Shown here in pieces: positions 1 to 9,520 of a DNA stretch of 64,000 nucleotides. The stretch's first letter is position 1. Every line of letters starts with the position of its first letter. The notes under the pieces were generated by a model. That model ran no database searches. It had not been told where the DNA came from and saw nothing but the letters and a program-made list of their open reading frames with translations. A program made the translations under genes and the position numbers. Source of the stretch: Amphiura filiformis (lineage: Eukaryota; Echinodermata; Ophiuroidea; Amphilepidida; Amphiuridae); assembly GCF_039555335.1 (NCBI RefSeq), contig NC_092637.1, forward strand, positions 41,556,990 to 41,620,989, given 5' to 3'.

Positions 1-3000
1 TGATATTGTCTTAGGGTTTGTGAACTTAGTATGTTGATTGCTAGATGTTGTTTGTCCGAGACATGGTTTGCTGGTTTTAAGTGTTCAAGGAGATTCTGTC
101 GAAGTTTACTTGTTCTGGGACATTCGGTGAGATCGTGAATGCACTGGCATGTTATGTCTTGGTCGCAGTAGGCGCAGGTTTTGTTCTTATCAAAGACCAT
201 TCTGCTGGAATTGGCTTTAACTCTCAGTGAGTTGATAGCAATTTGTGTTCGTCTGGGTAGCGTGTTCAGGGCAGCCGTGGCACCTGTTGTATTTGGCAGT
301 GAAAATCTCCAGTGGACAGCCGTTGACTGAGATGATTGTATTTGGTCTTGCCATCTTTGGTGTGCTATGGCATGGATGGAGGACCTTGCCTGTCGGCGAC
401 TTGGTGGTATGATGGAGTCTGTTTGTGATTTGGCGGTACCGGCTTTTGCTGCGGCGTCTGCGTCTTCATTGCCAGGGATACCAATGTGACTGGGGATCCA
501 GTTGATGATGAAGTTTTTGTTACTGTTTTGTAGGTCTGTTTGAATGTCTTTGTTCAGGGCGATGTTGTCTCGATATGGTTTGCGAATGTTGTCAATGGCG
601 CCTTGGCTGTCTGTGTGAATTATAATGTTTGTTTCTGGTTTGCTTTTGGCATCGCGAATTGCTTCTCGAATGGCTGCGAGTTCTGTTTGTACTGTTGAAC
701 AGCCATCAGATGCTCTAAAAGATTTTGTAATGTGTGGAGCTACAAGAGCATATCCGCATGTGCCATCTTCGTTGACTGAGCCGTCTGTGTAGTAAACTAG
801 TGGTGGTGTGTTGGTAGATTGTTCTGCGTCTGCGATGCTTTTGTATGCGGCCTCTGACACTTCTTCGGGAGGTGCAGTTGACTTGTTATCATATGGACGG
901 TGTACTCGTATGTCTGCAAGAGGAGGTGACCAGGGGTCAGGAATATGCGTGGTTTCCGTGACTGGTGGCTGGGCGGCTGTGTTATGGAGGTGCCATGCGT
1001 CGGCTGTTTTGTATAGCCATGTGTTGTCGGTGAAAACTTCTCTGGACTTGTTTAAGCTTGAAGTAAGTTGTTTGTGAATTGCGTGTTTTGGGTTGCGGCG
1101 AACCTTATCAGCGAAGATTGCCTGGCGGGCTTCGTGTCGGAATTGGAGAGGCATGATGTCTGTTTCAAGTTGGCATGTAGCGATACTAGACCAGCGTGGC
1201 ACACCAAGGATGATACGTATAGCTTGATTCTGAAGTTTTTCGAGTTGTTCGTATGTTGTCTTTGGGGCAAAGGCCACGGCCACACAGCCATAGTCAAGTA
1301 TGGGGCGCACAGTTGCTTGATAGACTTTTTTGAGGACCTTGGAGTTCGCTGCCCCTTGGAGGCCGCTTATTGCTCTCATAGCATTCAGACGGCATCGAAC
1401 TCTTTTGGCTGTGTGTTTGATGTGACTGGAGAAGTTAAGGTTTCTGTCGATGATGACACCTAGATACTTGTATTCAGAGACCCATTCAATGGCTTCATTG
1501 CTCAATTTTAGTTGGGAGTCCGGGATGCCTTTTCGGAAGCTCATAGCCTTTGTTTTGGTAGTTGAGAATTTGAGACCTAGTGTATCTGTTACGTTCTTAA
1601 GCGAGTTGAGTGTTTTCTGGCAATTGTGTATTGAGTCCTTGGAAGAAACTATAACCAAGTCGTCAGCGTAGGCAAACATGTGTGTCATTGGTGGAAGTTT
1701 TGTGTTTCTGAGAATGTCATCAATTAGAAAATTGAAGAGTGTTGGGCTGAGCGGGCTGTCTTGTGGAGTTCCGTTGTGGAATGTTTGGTATTGTGAGTAT
1801 GCACCTTGGAATTCGACCCTTGCTTGCCTGTTGGTGAGAAAATCACTGCACCACCCAAGAAGTTTTCCTCCAAGACCAGCGTTGATCATAGTTTGGATAA
1901 TGGCGTCTTTGTTTGCGAGTTCAAATGCTTTTTCGAGATCTAGAAAGACTGCTGTGACTTTGCGGTGTGTTTTTGCGTTCTTTGCACTAGAAACGTGACT
2001 GATTAGGGATGCGATTGCGTCTTCTGTGCCAACTCCTTGGCGAAAGCCTAAGAGGTTTGGGTGGAAAGCCCTAGCCGTGCTGTTGATTCGTCGGAGAACC
2101 ATTGATTCCATGATCTTACAGATGCAGGATAACAGCGAGATTGGCCTAAAGGCGTCTTGTGCTGGTTTTGGTATTGCTGTGATATTGGCCTTTTTCCAAG
2201 TTTCAGGTAGAGTCATTTCATCCCAAGACTGGTTGATTACATGAAGTATGAAGGTCTTCAGTGAATCTGGCGCATGTCTGACCATAGAGAAAGAAACTTG
2301 GTCTTCTCCAGGGCTGGTGTCTTGTCGGTGTTCAGTTGCGTTGTTGAGTTCATGTAATGTGAAAGGAGTGTCGCACGGATGTTCTTTGTGGATTGCTTCT
2401 TCTGCCTGATTGTGCCTAACACCTGCCAGGGCTTGAAGCTTCTGTCGGACATCAACAGGGATGTTGTCTGAACTGGATCGAGCGGCAAACGTTTTGCACA
2501 GTTCTTCAGCTTTGTTTGTTGGGTCTGGGTGTCGTGCTGTTGTTGTTCTTGAGCCATTGACCATTTTGACGCGCTTCCAAAGGTCTTTGGCGTTTGTTTG
2601 ATTATTAAGTTTTTCTGTCCATTGTATCCATGAATCTGTTTTGGCTTCTAAGCATGTTTGACGATGTATGTTGATGGCTTTTGTCAATTCACTTTTGTTG
2701 TCTTCAGTAGGTGTTTTCCTATATTGTTTTAGTCTGTAGTTAACCTCATTTTTTGTGATTTTCATGGCGTCGTTTCTGTACCAAGCGTTGTGTGGTTTCT
2801 GACCTGTTGTTGTTCTGGGTATTGACTTGATTGCTGCTGTGTTGATTATATTTGTAATGTGATGGCATATATCCTCAAGTGTTTGGTTGTCTGTCGGTGG
2901 ATGTTGATTTGACATGGTTTCTTCGATAATTGAGTGAAAACTCGACCAGTCAGCTTTGTGCAGTTGCCATCTGGATTTGAGGCATTCCGGAGGCGGTAGT

Positions 3001-3770
3001 GGTATGTTACGAATGGTTGTCTGGATTGCATTGTGATCACTAACTAGATATGGGTGGATTCCCCACTCACATTTAGCAGCAATGTTATTTGAAGCGATTG
3101 TAATGTCGATTCCTGTGCCGGATATGTGTGTTGGTTCGCCTGTGTTTAGTATTGTATGACTTGCTGCTGTTTCGATTTGCTCAAGTAGATTTTCCCCTAA
3201 AGGATCTTGGGTCGGGCCCCAGACAAGATGGTGCGCATTAAAGTCACCGCAAAGAATAGATGACTCCCGATCGGCGGTAGCTTGACTTAAGTCAGGTTTC
3301 CCGTCTAAACTATATATGTTGTGAACAGTAAATTTGGAAGATTTTAGATGAACGCGGATACTGATATGTTCTGTATTTGGTCCAAAATTGTAATGCGAAC
3401 TTACATCTTCGTTTGGTAGATCCCGATGGATCCCTGTCCAGATGCCATGACAGTTTTCAGATTTTGGGTGATGATGTATGTCGAAATTTGCGATGTTTAA
3501 TTTAGAGCGCGAGGCGTCATCCTTATTTGGTTCAAGGCGAGTGTCTTGTAGGCATACGATGTCGAATTTTCCGTCAAAAATTGCATGTTGAATTGTGCTA
3601 ATTTTTCCGTTGGCTCCTTGGCAGTTAAAGTGTATAAGGTTGATGTCTCTTACTGTACTTGTCCGAGTTCCTCCTCGAGGAGCTGGATGGTGATGTTGAG
3701 GAAGTTTAGTAGTGTCTTTGTTTTTGTGCTGACTTGTTTGTTGTTGAATATCTGTACTAATGACTTGCAT
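1..3770 (-). CDS. LINE-A ORF2: endonuclease / reverse transcriptase / RNase H (C-terminus outside window)
   Basis: I read this frame codon by codon and found no stop from the ATG at 3770 to the window edge, giving at least 1256 residues. An APE-type endonuclease comes first (INLIHFNCQG near residue 41, GDFNAHHLVWGP near 175). The RT follows, with the catalytic box FAYADD near residue 701. RNase H starts near residue 994 with YTDGS and has HTDSQGAID and WIPSHIGIPGNEDAD. A C-terminal Cys/His cluster CAYCDQDITCQC ends the visible part. The enzyme nicks target DNA and copies its own RNA by target-primed reverse transcription. The start overlaps the end of ORF1 by about 120 bp, as is common in I and Jockey elements. 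The start codon is the least certain part, because the same frame stays open upstream to 4988. Confidence 0.85.
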   Translation of the reverse strand, partial: MQVISTDIQQQTSQHKNKDTTKLPQHHHPAPRGGTRTSTVRDINLIHFNCQGANGKISTIQHAIFDGKFDIVCLQDTRLEPNKDDASRSKLNIANFDIHHHPKSENCHGIWTGIHRDLPNEDVSSHYNFGPNTEHISIRVHLKSSKFTVHNIYSLDGKPDLSQATADRESSILCGDFNAHHLVWGPTQDPLGENLLEQIETAASHTILNTGEPTHISGTGIDITIASNNIAAKCEWGIHPYLVSDHNAIQTTIRNIPLPPPECLKSRWQLHKADWSSFHSIIEETMSNQHPPTDNQTLEDICHHITNIINTAAIKSIPRTTTGQKPHNAWYRNDAMKITKNEVNYRLKQYRKTPTEDNKSELTKAINIHRQTCLEAKTDSWIQWTEKLNNQTNAKDLWKRVKMVNGSRTTTARHPDPTNKAEELCKTFAARSSSDNIPVDVRQKLQALAGVRHNQAEEAIHKEHPCDTPFTLHELNNATEHRQDTSPGEDQVSFSMVRHAPDSLKTFILHVINQSWDEMTLPETWKKANITAIPKPAQDAFRPISLLSCICKIMESMVLRRINSTARAFHPNLLGFRQGVGTEDAIASLISHVSSAKNAKTHRKVTAVFLDLEKAFELANKDAIIQTMINAGLGGKLLGWCSDFLTNRQARVEFQGAYSQYQTFHNGTPQDSPLSPTLFNFLIDDILRNTKLPPMTHMFAYADDLVIVSSKDSIHNCQKTLNSLKNVTDTLGLKFSTTKTKAMSFRKGIPDSQLKLSNEAIEWVSEYKYLGVIIDRNLNFSSHIKHTAKRVRCRLNAMRAISGLQGAANSKVLKKVYQATVRPILDYGCVAVAFAPKTTYEQLEKLQNQAIRIILGVPRWSSIATCQLETDIMPLQFRHEARQAIFADKVRRNPKHAIHKQLTSSLNKSREVFTDNTWLYKTADAWHLHNTAAQPPVTETTHIPDPWSPPLADIRVHRPYDNKSTAPPEEVSEAAYKSIADAEQSTNTPPLVYYTDGSVNEDGTCGYALVAPHITKSFRASDGCSTVQTELAAIREAIRDAKSKPETNIIIHTDSQGAIDNIRKPYRDNIALNKDIQTDLQNSNKNFIINWIPSHIGIPGNEDADAAAKAGTAKSQTDSIIPPSRRQARSSIHAIAHQRWQDQIQSSQSTAVHWRFSLPNTTGATAALNTLPRRTQIAINSLRVKANSSRMVFDKNKTCAYCDQDITCQCIHDLTECPRTSKLRQNLLEHLKPANHVSDKQHLAINILSSQTLRQY

Positions 3771-4970
3771 GCTGGTAAAATTTGTCTCATTGTCTCGCTG
3801 TCGTCTTGTTTGTTGTTGACTGGTGTTGGCTTGACATTGTGTGCTGTTGATTGCGTGTTCGTTGTTGTCACGGTATCCGGAATGGTGCTCGCTGGTTCTG
3901 GTTGTACCGGTGTGTTCTGTTGGATTGTCCGTGTTCCGGCTAGAGCTTCTACCCACGCTGGTCGTGATGCCGGTTGTTGTTTGTTTACAGTGGCTGTCTT
4001 TGTTGTGGTGGTTATTTGAACTGGTGTTTCCTTGATCGTATTTTTGTTGGCTGACTGTGTCTGTTTTGCTGTTGTTCGAGTTCGTGTTGGTTGTGAACGC
4101 TGCGAGACCGGTTTTGGCTTCATTGCTTCTACCCTTTTGCGTCGAATTGGACATGTGGCCGATGCTGCAACGTGTGGTCCGTGACAGTTTGCGCATTTCG
4201 GTTGGACTGTTTCTCCGTTCGCTCGTTTCTGGAGACAGACCTTCGTTTCGTGATTGGCTGAGCAAATTCCGCATTTCTGTTGCCTGGTTGTACATTCCCT
4301 TGCTAAATGGCCGTACTGCTGGCATCGGTAACATCGGGTAGGAGCTGGGGTCCAAGGCCGGATCGCGAGAGTTCCTAGAAAAGTTGTCTTGACTGTGTCT
4401 GGTAGTGTCCTGCTTGACCATGTGACGCGCATTGATGTTGTGCTGTATTTCATACGTGCTTTTTGGTCGTAGGCTGTTAGACGCTCCGCCTTCGTGACCT
4501 CTGGAATTATGTCTATTATGTCTTGTTCTGTGATGTGTACTGGTACTTCTGCACAGGACTGCTTGACGAGAGTCTTGCAGTCGCTGTAGTTGTATTGGTT
4601 TCGTGCCTGGCGCTGTCATGTTCTGAAGTGTAATTGCTGCTGTCGTGTCTTTTGGACGTAAAAGTCGCTGCCCGGTGCTCGATCTGAATACTTTGACATT
4701 GAGGTTTGGATATGATTTCTCGAAAATTACTAGTGCTAGTGTTTCCGCGTTGACTTGTTCGTTTAGTACTATCTTGTATGTATTCCAATTGGGAGTGTCC
4801 ATTTCCTGTGTTATCCGTGGTGCTGTACGTTTTAATCGTTTTGCTGGTGTGCTGGTATCGTTGCTGCTGGTGTTGCTTATGTTGCTGAGGTTGAGATCCT
4901 TTTCCAGGGTGCTCGTTGATCTCTTCCTGTGTCTTCTTGTTACTGTTTCCCATTCGTGTTCGTTTTGCAT
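3650..4970 (-). CDS. LINE-A ORF1: gag-like nucleic-acid-binding protein, needs one frame change
   Basis: The downstream part (4615 to 3650) has three zinc knuckles: CYRCQQYGHLAREC, then CGICSANHETKVC, then CANCHGPHVAASATC, followed by a basic, Thr/Gln-rich tail. The upstream part (ATG at 4970) contains a domain with YKIVLNEQVNAETLALVIFE and KVFRSSTGQRLLRPKDTTAA. This resembles the region before the knuckles in related gag-like ORF1 proteins. The two parts lie in different frames and join by eye near 4595-4615, so this copy has either a one-base indel or a programmed shift. The upstream frame is the same as ORF2. All three frames are unusually open here because the sense strand is poor in T. 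Confidence 0.75.
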
Positions 4971-5030
4971 GACGGGGATGTTAAAAGATTAATTGTTTAG
5001 TTGGTCTTACGGTACTTTGATATCTCCTTA

Positions 5031-5400
5031 GTTTGTTAACCGGTCAAGCCAGTACAACGCCCCTGGAGTAGTTAGTCTTACAGTACTTTAGAAGTCTCCT
5101 GTAGTTTGTTAACCGGTCAAGCCAGTACAACGCCCCTGGAGTAGTTAGAAAGAGTTAGATTTACAGTACTTAATTATAGCCTCTAGTTTGTTAACCGGTC
5201 AAGCCAGTACAACGCCCCTGGGGTAGTTAGTCTTACAGTACTTTAGAATCTCCTGTAGTTTGTTAACCGGTCAAGCCAGTACAACGCCCCTTTTGGAGTA
5301 GTTAGAACAGTGTTAGTATTACAGTACTTTAGATATCTCCTCTAGTTTGTTAACCGGTCAAGCCAGTACAACGCCCCTTCTGGAGTAATTAGTAAGTTAT
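5031..5400 (-). repeat. Five tandem monomers in the LINE-A 5' region
   Basis: The core GTTTGTTAACCGGTCAAGCC (continuing AGTACAACGCCCC) begins at 5031, 5104, 5186, 5258 and 5345. Spacings are 73, 82, 72 and 87 bp, so short and long units alternate, giving a dimeric higher-order period of about 155-159 bp. The longer units carry extra AGAGTTAGATT-like sequence. Tandem 5' monomers act as promoters in some LINEs such as mouse L1; that role is inference here. The same core recurs once in the short element at 55453-56050. Confidence 0.9.
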
Positions 5401-5478
5401 TTAGTATTTCCCCTGGTTGTTGAATGTGTTTAGATGTGGCGAGTTTGTGGAAAACGGCGAGATAATTTTGAAACTGGT

Positions 5479-5494
5479 GGCTCTGAAAAGAGTC
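5479..5494 (-). other. Orphan histone stem-loop, copy 1 (one stem mismatch)
   Basis: On the minus strand this reads GACTCTTTTCAGAGCC followed by ACCA. It is the histone stem-loop with one base change that weakens the stem. Confidence 0.7.
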
Positions 5495-5538
5495 GTTTGA
5501 AATTTTAAATTTTAATACGGCGGTCGTGAAAAACTGGT

Positions 5539-5554
5539 GGCTCTGAAAAGAGCC
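5539..5554 (-). other. Orphan histone stem-loop, copy 2 (consensus)
   Basis: The minus strand reads GGCTCTTTTCAGAGCC then ACCA, identical to the stem-loops of the array genes, but it lies in the 5' region of LINE-A with no histone gene upstream of it. Confidence 0.8.
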
Positions 5555-5628
5555 GTTTGAAATTTTAAATTCGGATGTGGCTAAAATGTGTGTGTGTATT
5601 GTATACAATTACATACAAACTGTTTAAA

Positions 5629-5726
5629 CTGCATATACTATGAGAGAATCAGGGAGCATACGGCTTACCAGGAACGACTGCATATACTATGGAAGAACAG
5701 GGAGTATACGCCTTACCAGGATCAGC
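5629..5726 (-). repeat. 49-bp direct duplication at the extreme 5' end of LINE-A
   Basis: CTGCATATACTATG begins at 5629 and again at 5678. The two 49-bp copies differ at several bases. Confidence 0.8.
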
Positions 5727-5747
5727 TTACTCACTCACGACGTGGCG

Positions 5748-5945
5748 TGCGGAAGTTGCCGCGCGGTCGTATTTATATCGACTCGTATGCAAATTAGGGA
5801 TCCAAAAACGGATCCTGCGTAAAGGGCGGCCTATTAATTTCCCGCTTGCCTGTGTGGGGCTGATTCATATAGAACGCTTTCAAACATTTCCCAAGTTATC
5901 ATTATTATTTAATTAATTTATCACAAATCTATTTTGAAGAAGATA

Positions 5946-5986
<41 letters not shown>

Positions 5987-6112
5987 AAAAAGAAAACTGA
6001 ACGCATGCAAATTTATTAACAAAATTGCCGCAATAAAAAAACAAACAAAAATACAACAAGAAAAATAAAAAAATAAAAGAGACACATTTTCTCTCTCTCT
6101 CTCTTTTATTTT
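5748..6112. promoter_or_regulatory. H2B promoter and H2A-H2B spacer remnant (unit 0)
   Basis: This stretch matches the H2B-H2A intergenic region of intact units. It keeps the H2B TATA box (5770-5777), the proximal octamer ATGCAAAT (5787-5794), a poly-A tract (about 5946-5997), a distal octamer (6004-6011) and a CT run. It ends at 6112, where LINE-B begins. On the left the H2B gene body is displaced by LINE-A at the cap site; on the right H2A is missing. Confidence 0.9.
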
Positions 6113-6363
6113 GACTTCCGGTGTGACGTGCATCACATCACTTCACATCGGCTCATAAAAATATGGAATAAAATCTGGAATTAATGTTGATATGTTGGGA
6201 GAAAATAGTACCATCAATTTCTATGTGACACCTACCACCATCTGACATCTTTAAATCAAGGACATGACAGCCACTTTTTGCTGATTTTACAATTCTGTTC
6301 TACAAGTGCTGGATCCCGGTAGCCAGTCGGCCATTTTCATCTGCCGCCATCTTGAATTTCTCG

Positions 6364-7098
6364 ATGAGTGACAAGTCAAAGCTAAGCCTGACTAAAGGTA
6401 ACAAAAATCCTCTACCTGAACCTACAACCATGGCGGAAGACTTAATTAAAAAGGTAATCAATAACTTACTCACCAGTCCCGAATTCGTCGAACTTGTCTC
6501 AAAACACATCAACTCATCTTTGGAGAAACTGAACAAGGCTATTGACATAAATACCGGTGACATTTTGGAATTAAACACCAAATTAGACCAGCACGCCAAG
6601 GATCTGGCTAGTCACAGCAAAGAGATCGACGAACTTGTCGATTACAAAAGAAGAATCTCAAGAGAAATTAACAATCTTGAACAGTATACCAGAAGGAATA
6701 GTATCAGGGTATTTGGACTACCTGAGGCCAAAGATACTAATATCACTATCAAGCAGATGGCCAGTGATCAACTGGGGATCAAACTAAATGATGAAGATAT
6801 TGACCGATCACATCCAGTCGGCCCTACCACTGAAGACGGCAGACAGTCGATCATATGTAAGTTTACAAGGCATGACATCAAGACCCAGGTTGTAAAAGCC
6901 AGACGTAAACTGAAAGGAACCAAAGTAGTCATTAAAGAAGATCTTACTAAAGATAACCTGATGCTCTTAAAAGCTGCAACTGACTTTAAAGGCACAAACA
7001 AAGCGTGGTCCTGGGATGGCCGAATATATGTCATAAAACATGGCTCGGCTCACATTCATCTGATCCGGGATCACTCAGACCTATTAAAACTCGGTTAA
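6364..7098 (+). CDS. LINE-B ORF1: coiled-coil and RRM-type RNA-binding protein
   Basis: An intact frame of 244 codons from the ATG at 6364. Residues about 10-105 are helical with heptad character. Then comes EQYTRRNSIRVFGLPE, the hallmark start of the L1 ORF1-like RRM, followed by a basic C-terminal domain (VKARRKLKGTKVVIKEDLT). Such proteins coat LINE RNA as trimers. It lies 4.9 kb upstream of the only ORF2 in this orientation, so whether the two belong to one element is unproven. Confidence 0.8.
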   Translation: MSDKSKLSLTKGNKNPLPEPTTMAEDLIKKVINNLLTSPEFVELVSKHINSSLEKLNKAIDINTGDILELNTKLDQHAKDLASHSKEIDELVDYKRRISREINNLEQYTRRNSIRVFGLPEAKDTNITIKQMASDQLGIKLNDEDIDRSHPVGPTTEDGRQSIICKFTRHDIKTQVVKARRKLKGTKVVIKEDLTKDNLMLLKAATDFKGTNKAWSWDGRIYVIKHGSAHIHLIRDHSDLLKLG

Positions 7099-7714
7099 AT
7101 CGCCGGTCACAGCAAAACTAACTTTTCAGACTTTTCAGACTTTTATGATATTTCATGAACGGTAGAGTCGCCCATGTTTATAGTGTAAAGCTGATCTTAC
7201 ACTGTACTTGTATAATCACTTTGTTGCCTTACCAGTGTTATCTATTTATTTATTTTCATCATGTTTAATATTATTGTTGCTATGTGCCTTATGTACGGTT
7301 GATATGTCTTCTTGCACTTTTGTTCACCCTTGGCTGATTTTATACCACCTATTCATGTGCTAGTTTTTGTTGTTCCTTTGGTATCAATACCATACTTCAA
7401 GCACAGTGAATCCAGTTGCAAGCCATTAACCGTACATAATCGCACTAGTCAATCAATCAATTGATATGTTTATACATGCCTGCTTTTGTTCACCTGACCT
7501 GATAATACCTTCCATTGATAAAATAATATCATCCTCATCTGATGATACAGGTTGAACATTTCTCGTCACCATATGTTATGCATACTTTGTACTCAACTTT
7601 ATAATTTGTTTTTAATTCTTATATGAGGCTTGCTCTGAATCCACGGCTGTTCATACTTGTGGTCTACAATTAAATTTCTGCATCGACCCAAGTCTTGATA
7701 TTCTCATTATACTG
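7099..7714 (+). other. Non-coding DNA after LINE-B ORF1
   Basis: AT-rich sequence without a convincing coding frame, probably the UTR of the ORF1-bearing element. A short AGACTTTTC doublet lies just after the stop codon. I see nothing else. Confidence 0.5.
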
Positions 7715-9520
7715 TAAAAGTTGCATGTAATATTGAACAATCGCTTTTGATATTATGTTCTGGAGACCATTGGCTGCTTATTTTACGACATTATATTAAG
7801 TGGTATAAATTATTATATTCACGGTATTTAATCAACTCATACTTAATCGTGTTACCATAATATGTTCTAATTGGTTTCCAGTTTTGTGATCTGAATATAA
7901 TTTCAATAAATGCACTTATCACCGAAGCGTTGTGATAACGTGGAAATGGTATTTGGTCCTTTGTGCACACTATGACCTGCCCAGCTCCTTCCTGCAGGTG
8001 CAAGTGCTTCGTTTTTCCATTCCTTATTGGGTTCTAGTCTCAAAGTTGTGCACAAGGGGTCAATTCGTCCCCATACTTCCCCTCAATCCATTTTTTTCAT
8101 TACTACAAGTAATGTCTGTCATCAATTTAAATATGATTGATAGGATGTATATCATCAAAGGGATCTGCTCACCATTTTATAAATATTGCTTGCCTTCATA
8201 TTATTGATGTAAATAATTTTGTGTCTTGAAACTCACTAGTATCTAGTACTGTTGTACCATCTTTGTTCTCGAAGATTACTGGGTGCTTTAATTACAATAT
8301 CATGTTAGTGTATTAAGATACTTTACTCATGTTTTTTTTTAAACCATTATAATTGTTATAATATGTAATAATTGCATGCAATATTGAACAATCGCTTTTG
8401 ACATTATGATCTGGAGACCATTGGCTGCTTATTTTACGACATCATATTAAGTGGTATAAATTATTATATTCACGGTATTTAATCAACTCATACTTTATCG
8501 TGTTACCATAAAATGTTTTAATGGTTTCCAATTTTGTGATCTGACTATATTTTCAATAAATGCACTTATCACCGAAGCGTTGTGATAACGTGGAAATGGT
8601 ATTTGGTCCTTTGTGCACACTCTGACCTGCCCAGCTCCTTCCTGCAGGTGCAAGTCCGTCGATTTCCATTCCTTGATGGGTTCTAGTCTCAAAGTTGTGC
8701 ACAAGGGGTCAATGTCGTCCCACATACTTCCCCTCAATTCATTTCTTTCTCATTACTATAAGTAATGTCTGACATCAATTTTTATGTGATTGATAGGATG
8801 TATATCATCAAAGGGATCTGCTCACCATTCTATAAATATAGATCTGTCATAATTAGTTTTTGTTTGTTTAATTACAAGTTCTGATTAGATCAATGTGGGG
8901 ATATTGATCATCTGTACACACATCGTGTTTTCTCAGTCAGTCAGCACGTGCATTCACTTGGTTCTCTTGCTGACATGTTTATTTATCTTTTATTTGCTGA
9001 ATGCGGTGTACAGGGTCAACTCTCCAACTTTTTCACAAACCATGCCATCCATTGATGATATAATATTAAAGTACCATCTCTTATGATAGTATGTCTTTTT
9101 TTTTTTAAACATTCATATATAACACCATATTATGGTTATAAATATTCTATTCACGGTATTTAATCAATGTATACCTTAATGTAAGCCACATAACATGTTT
9201 AAATTTGTTAACAGTTTTGCTATCTGATTGAATAATAAAAGCACTTATCACCGAAGCGTTGTGATAATGTGGAAATGGTAATTGATCCTTTGTGCACATG
9301 CTGACCTGTCCAGCTTCTACCTGTAGGTGCAATTCCTTAATTTTTTCATTCCTTGATGCGTTCAAGTCCTAAAGCTGTGCACAGGGGGTCAATTCGTCCT
9401 ACATATTTCTCCCATTGCATTCTTTACATTACTATAAGTAATGTTTTTTGCTATCACTTGTTGTGGGATTGAGAGGATCTGTATCATCTATGGGATTTGC
9501 TCTCCATTTTACAAATATTG
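7715..9520. repeat. Tandem array of a 650-680 bp unit, about three copies
   Basis: The landmark ACCGAAGCGTTGTGATAA occurs at about 7920, 8571 and 9250, and TATTGAACAATCGCTTTTGA at about 7731 and 8382. The first two copies (7715-8220 and 8366-8850) are close relatives; the third (9134-9520) is more diverged. No coding capacity is visible. Confidence 0.85.

Larger units (their letters stand above)
5463..5582 (-). repeat. 60-bp direct duplication carrying histone-type stem-loops
   Basis: Two copies of a module with AAACTGGTGGCTCTGAAAAG followed by AAATTTTAAAT lie 60 bp apart. Each contains the reverse complement of the histone 3' stem-loop. No histone coding sequence lies next to them. Confidence 0.85.
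1..5747 (-). mobile_element. I-type LINE (LINE-A), 5' end at an H2B cap site
   Basis: A non-LTR retrotransposon on the minus strand; its 3' end lies left of the window. In transcript order it has a repeat-rich 5' region (5747 to about 4990), a gag-like ORF1 with zinc knuckles, and an ORF2 with endonuclease, reverse transcriptase and RNase H. Gag-like ORF1 plus RNase H after the RT is the organisation of the I group. The 5' end abuts a histone H2B promoter: the first T of the H2B TATA box is at 5777 (minus strand) and foreign sequence begins at 5747, 30 bp downstream. The exact 5' boundary is inferred by comparison with intact H2B promoters in the array. A truncated relative lies at 42725-43908. 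Confidence 0.85.

Noticed and set aside
4516-4953. A 145-residue Gln/Thr/Ser-rich frame in LINE-A
   Set aside because: It is a third open frame over ORF1 in T-poor sequence, with low complexity and no recognisable domain.
5342-5608. An 88-residue minus-strand frame over the orphan stem-loops
   Set aside because: It lacks a convincing start, spans duplicated non-coding modules and resembles no known protein.
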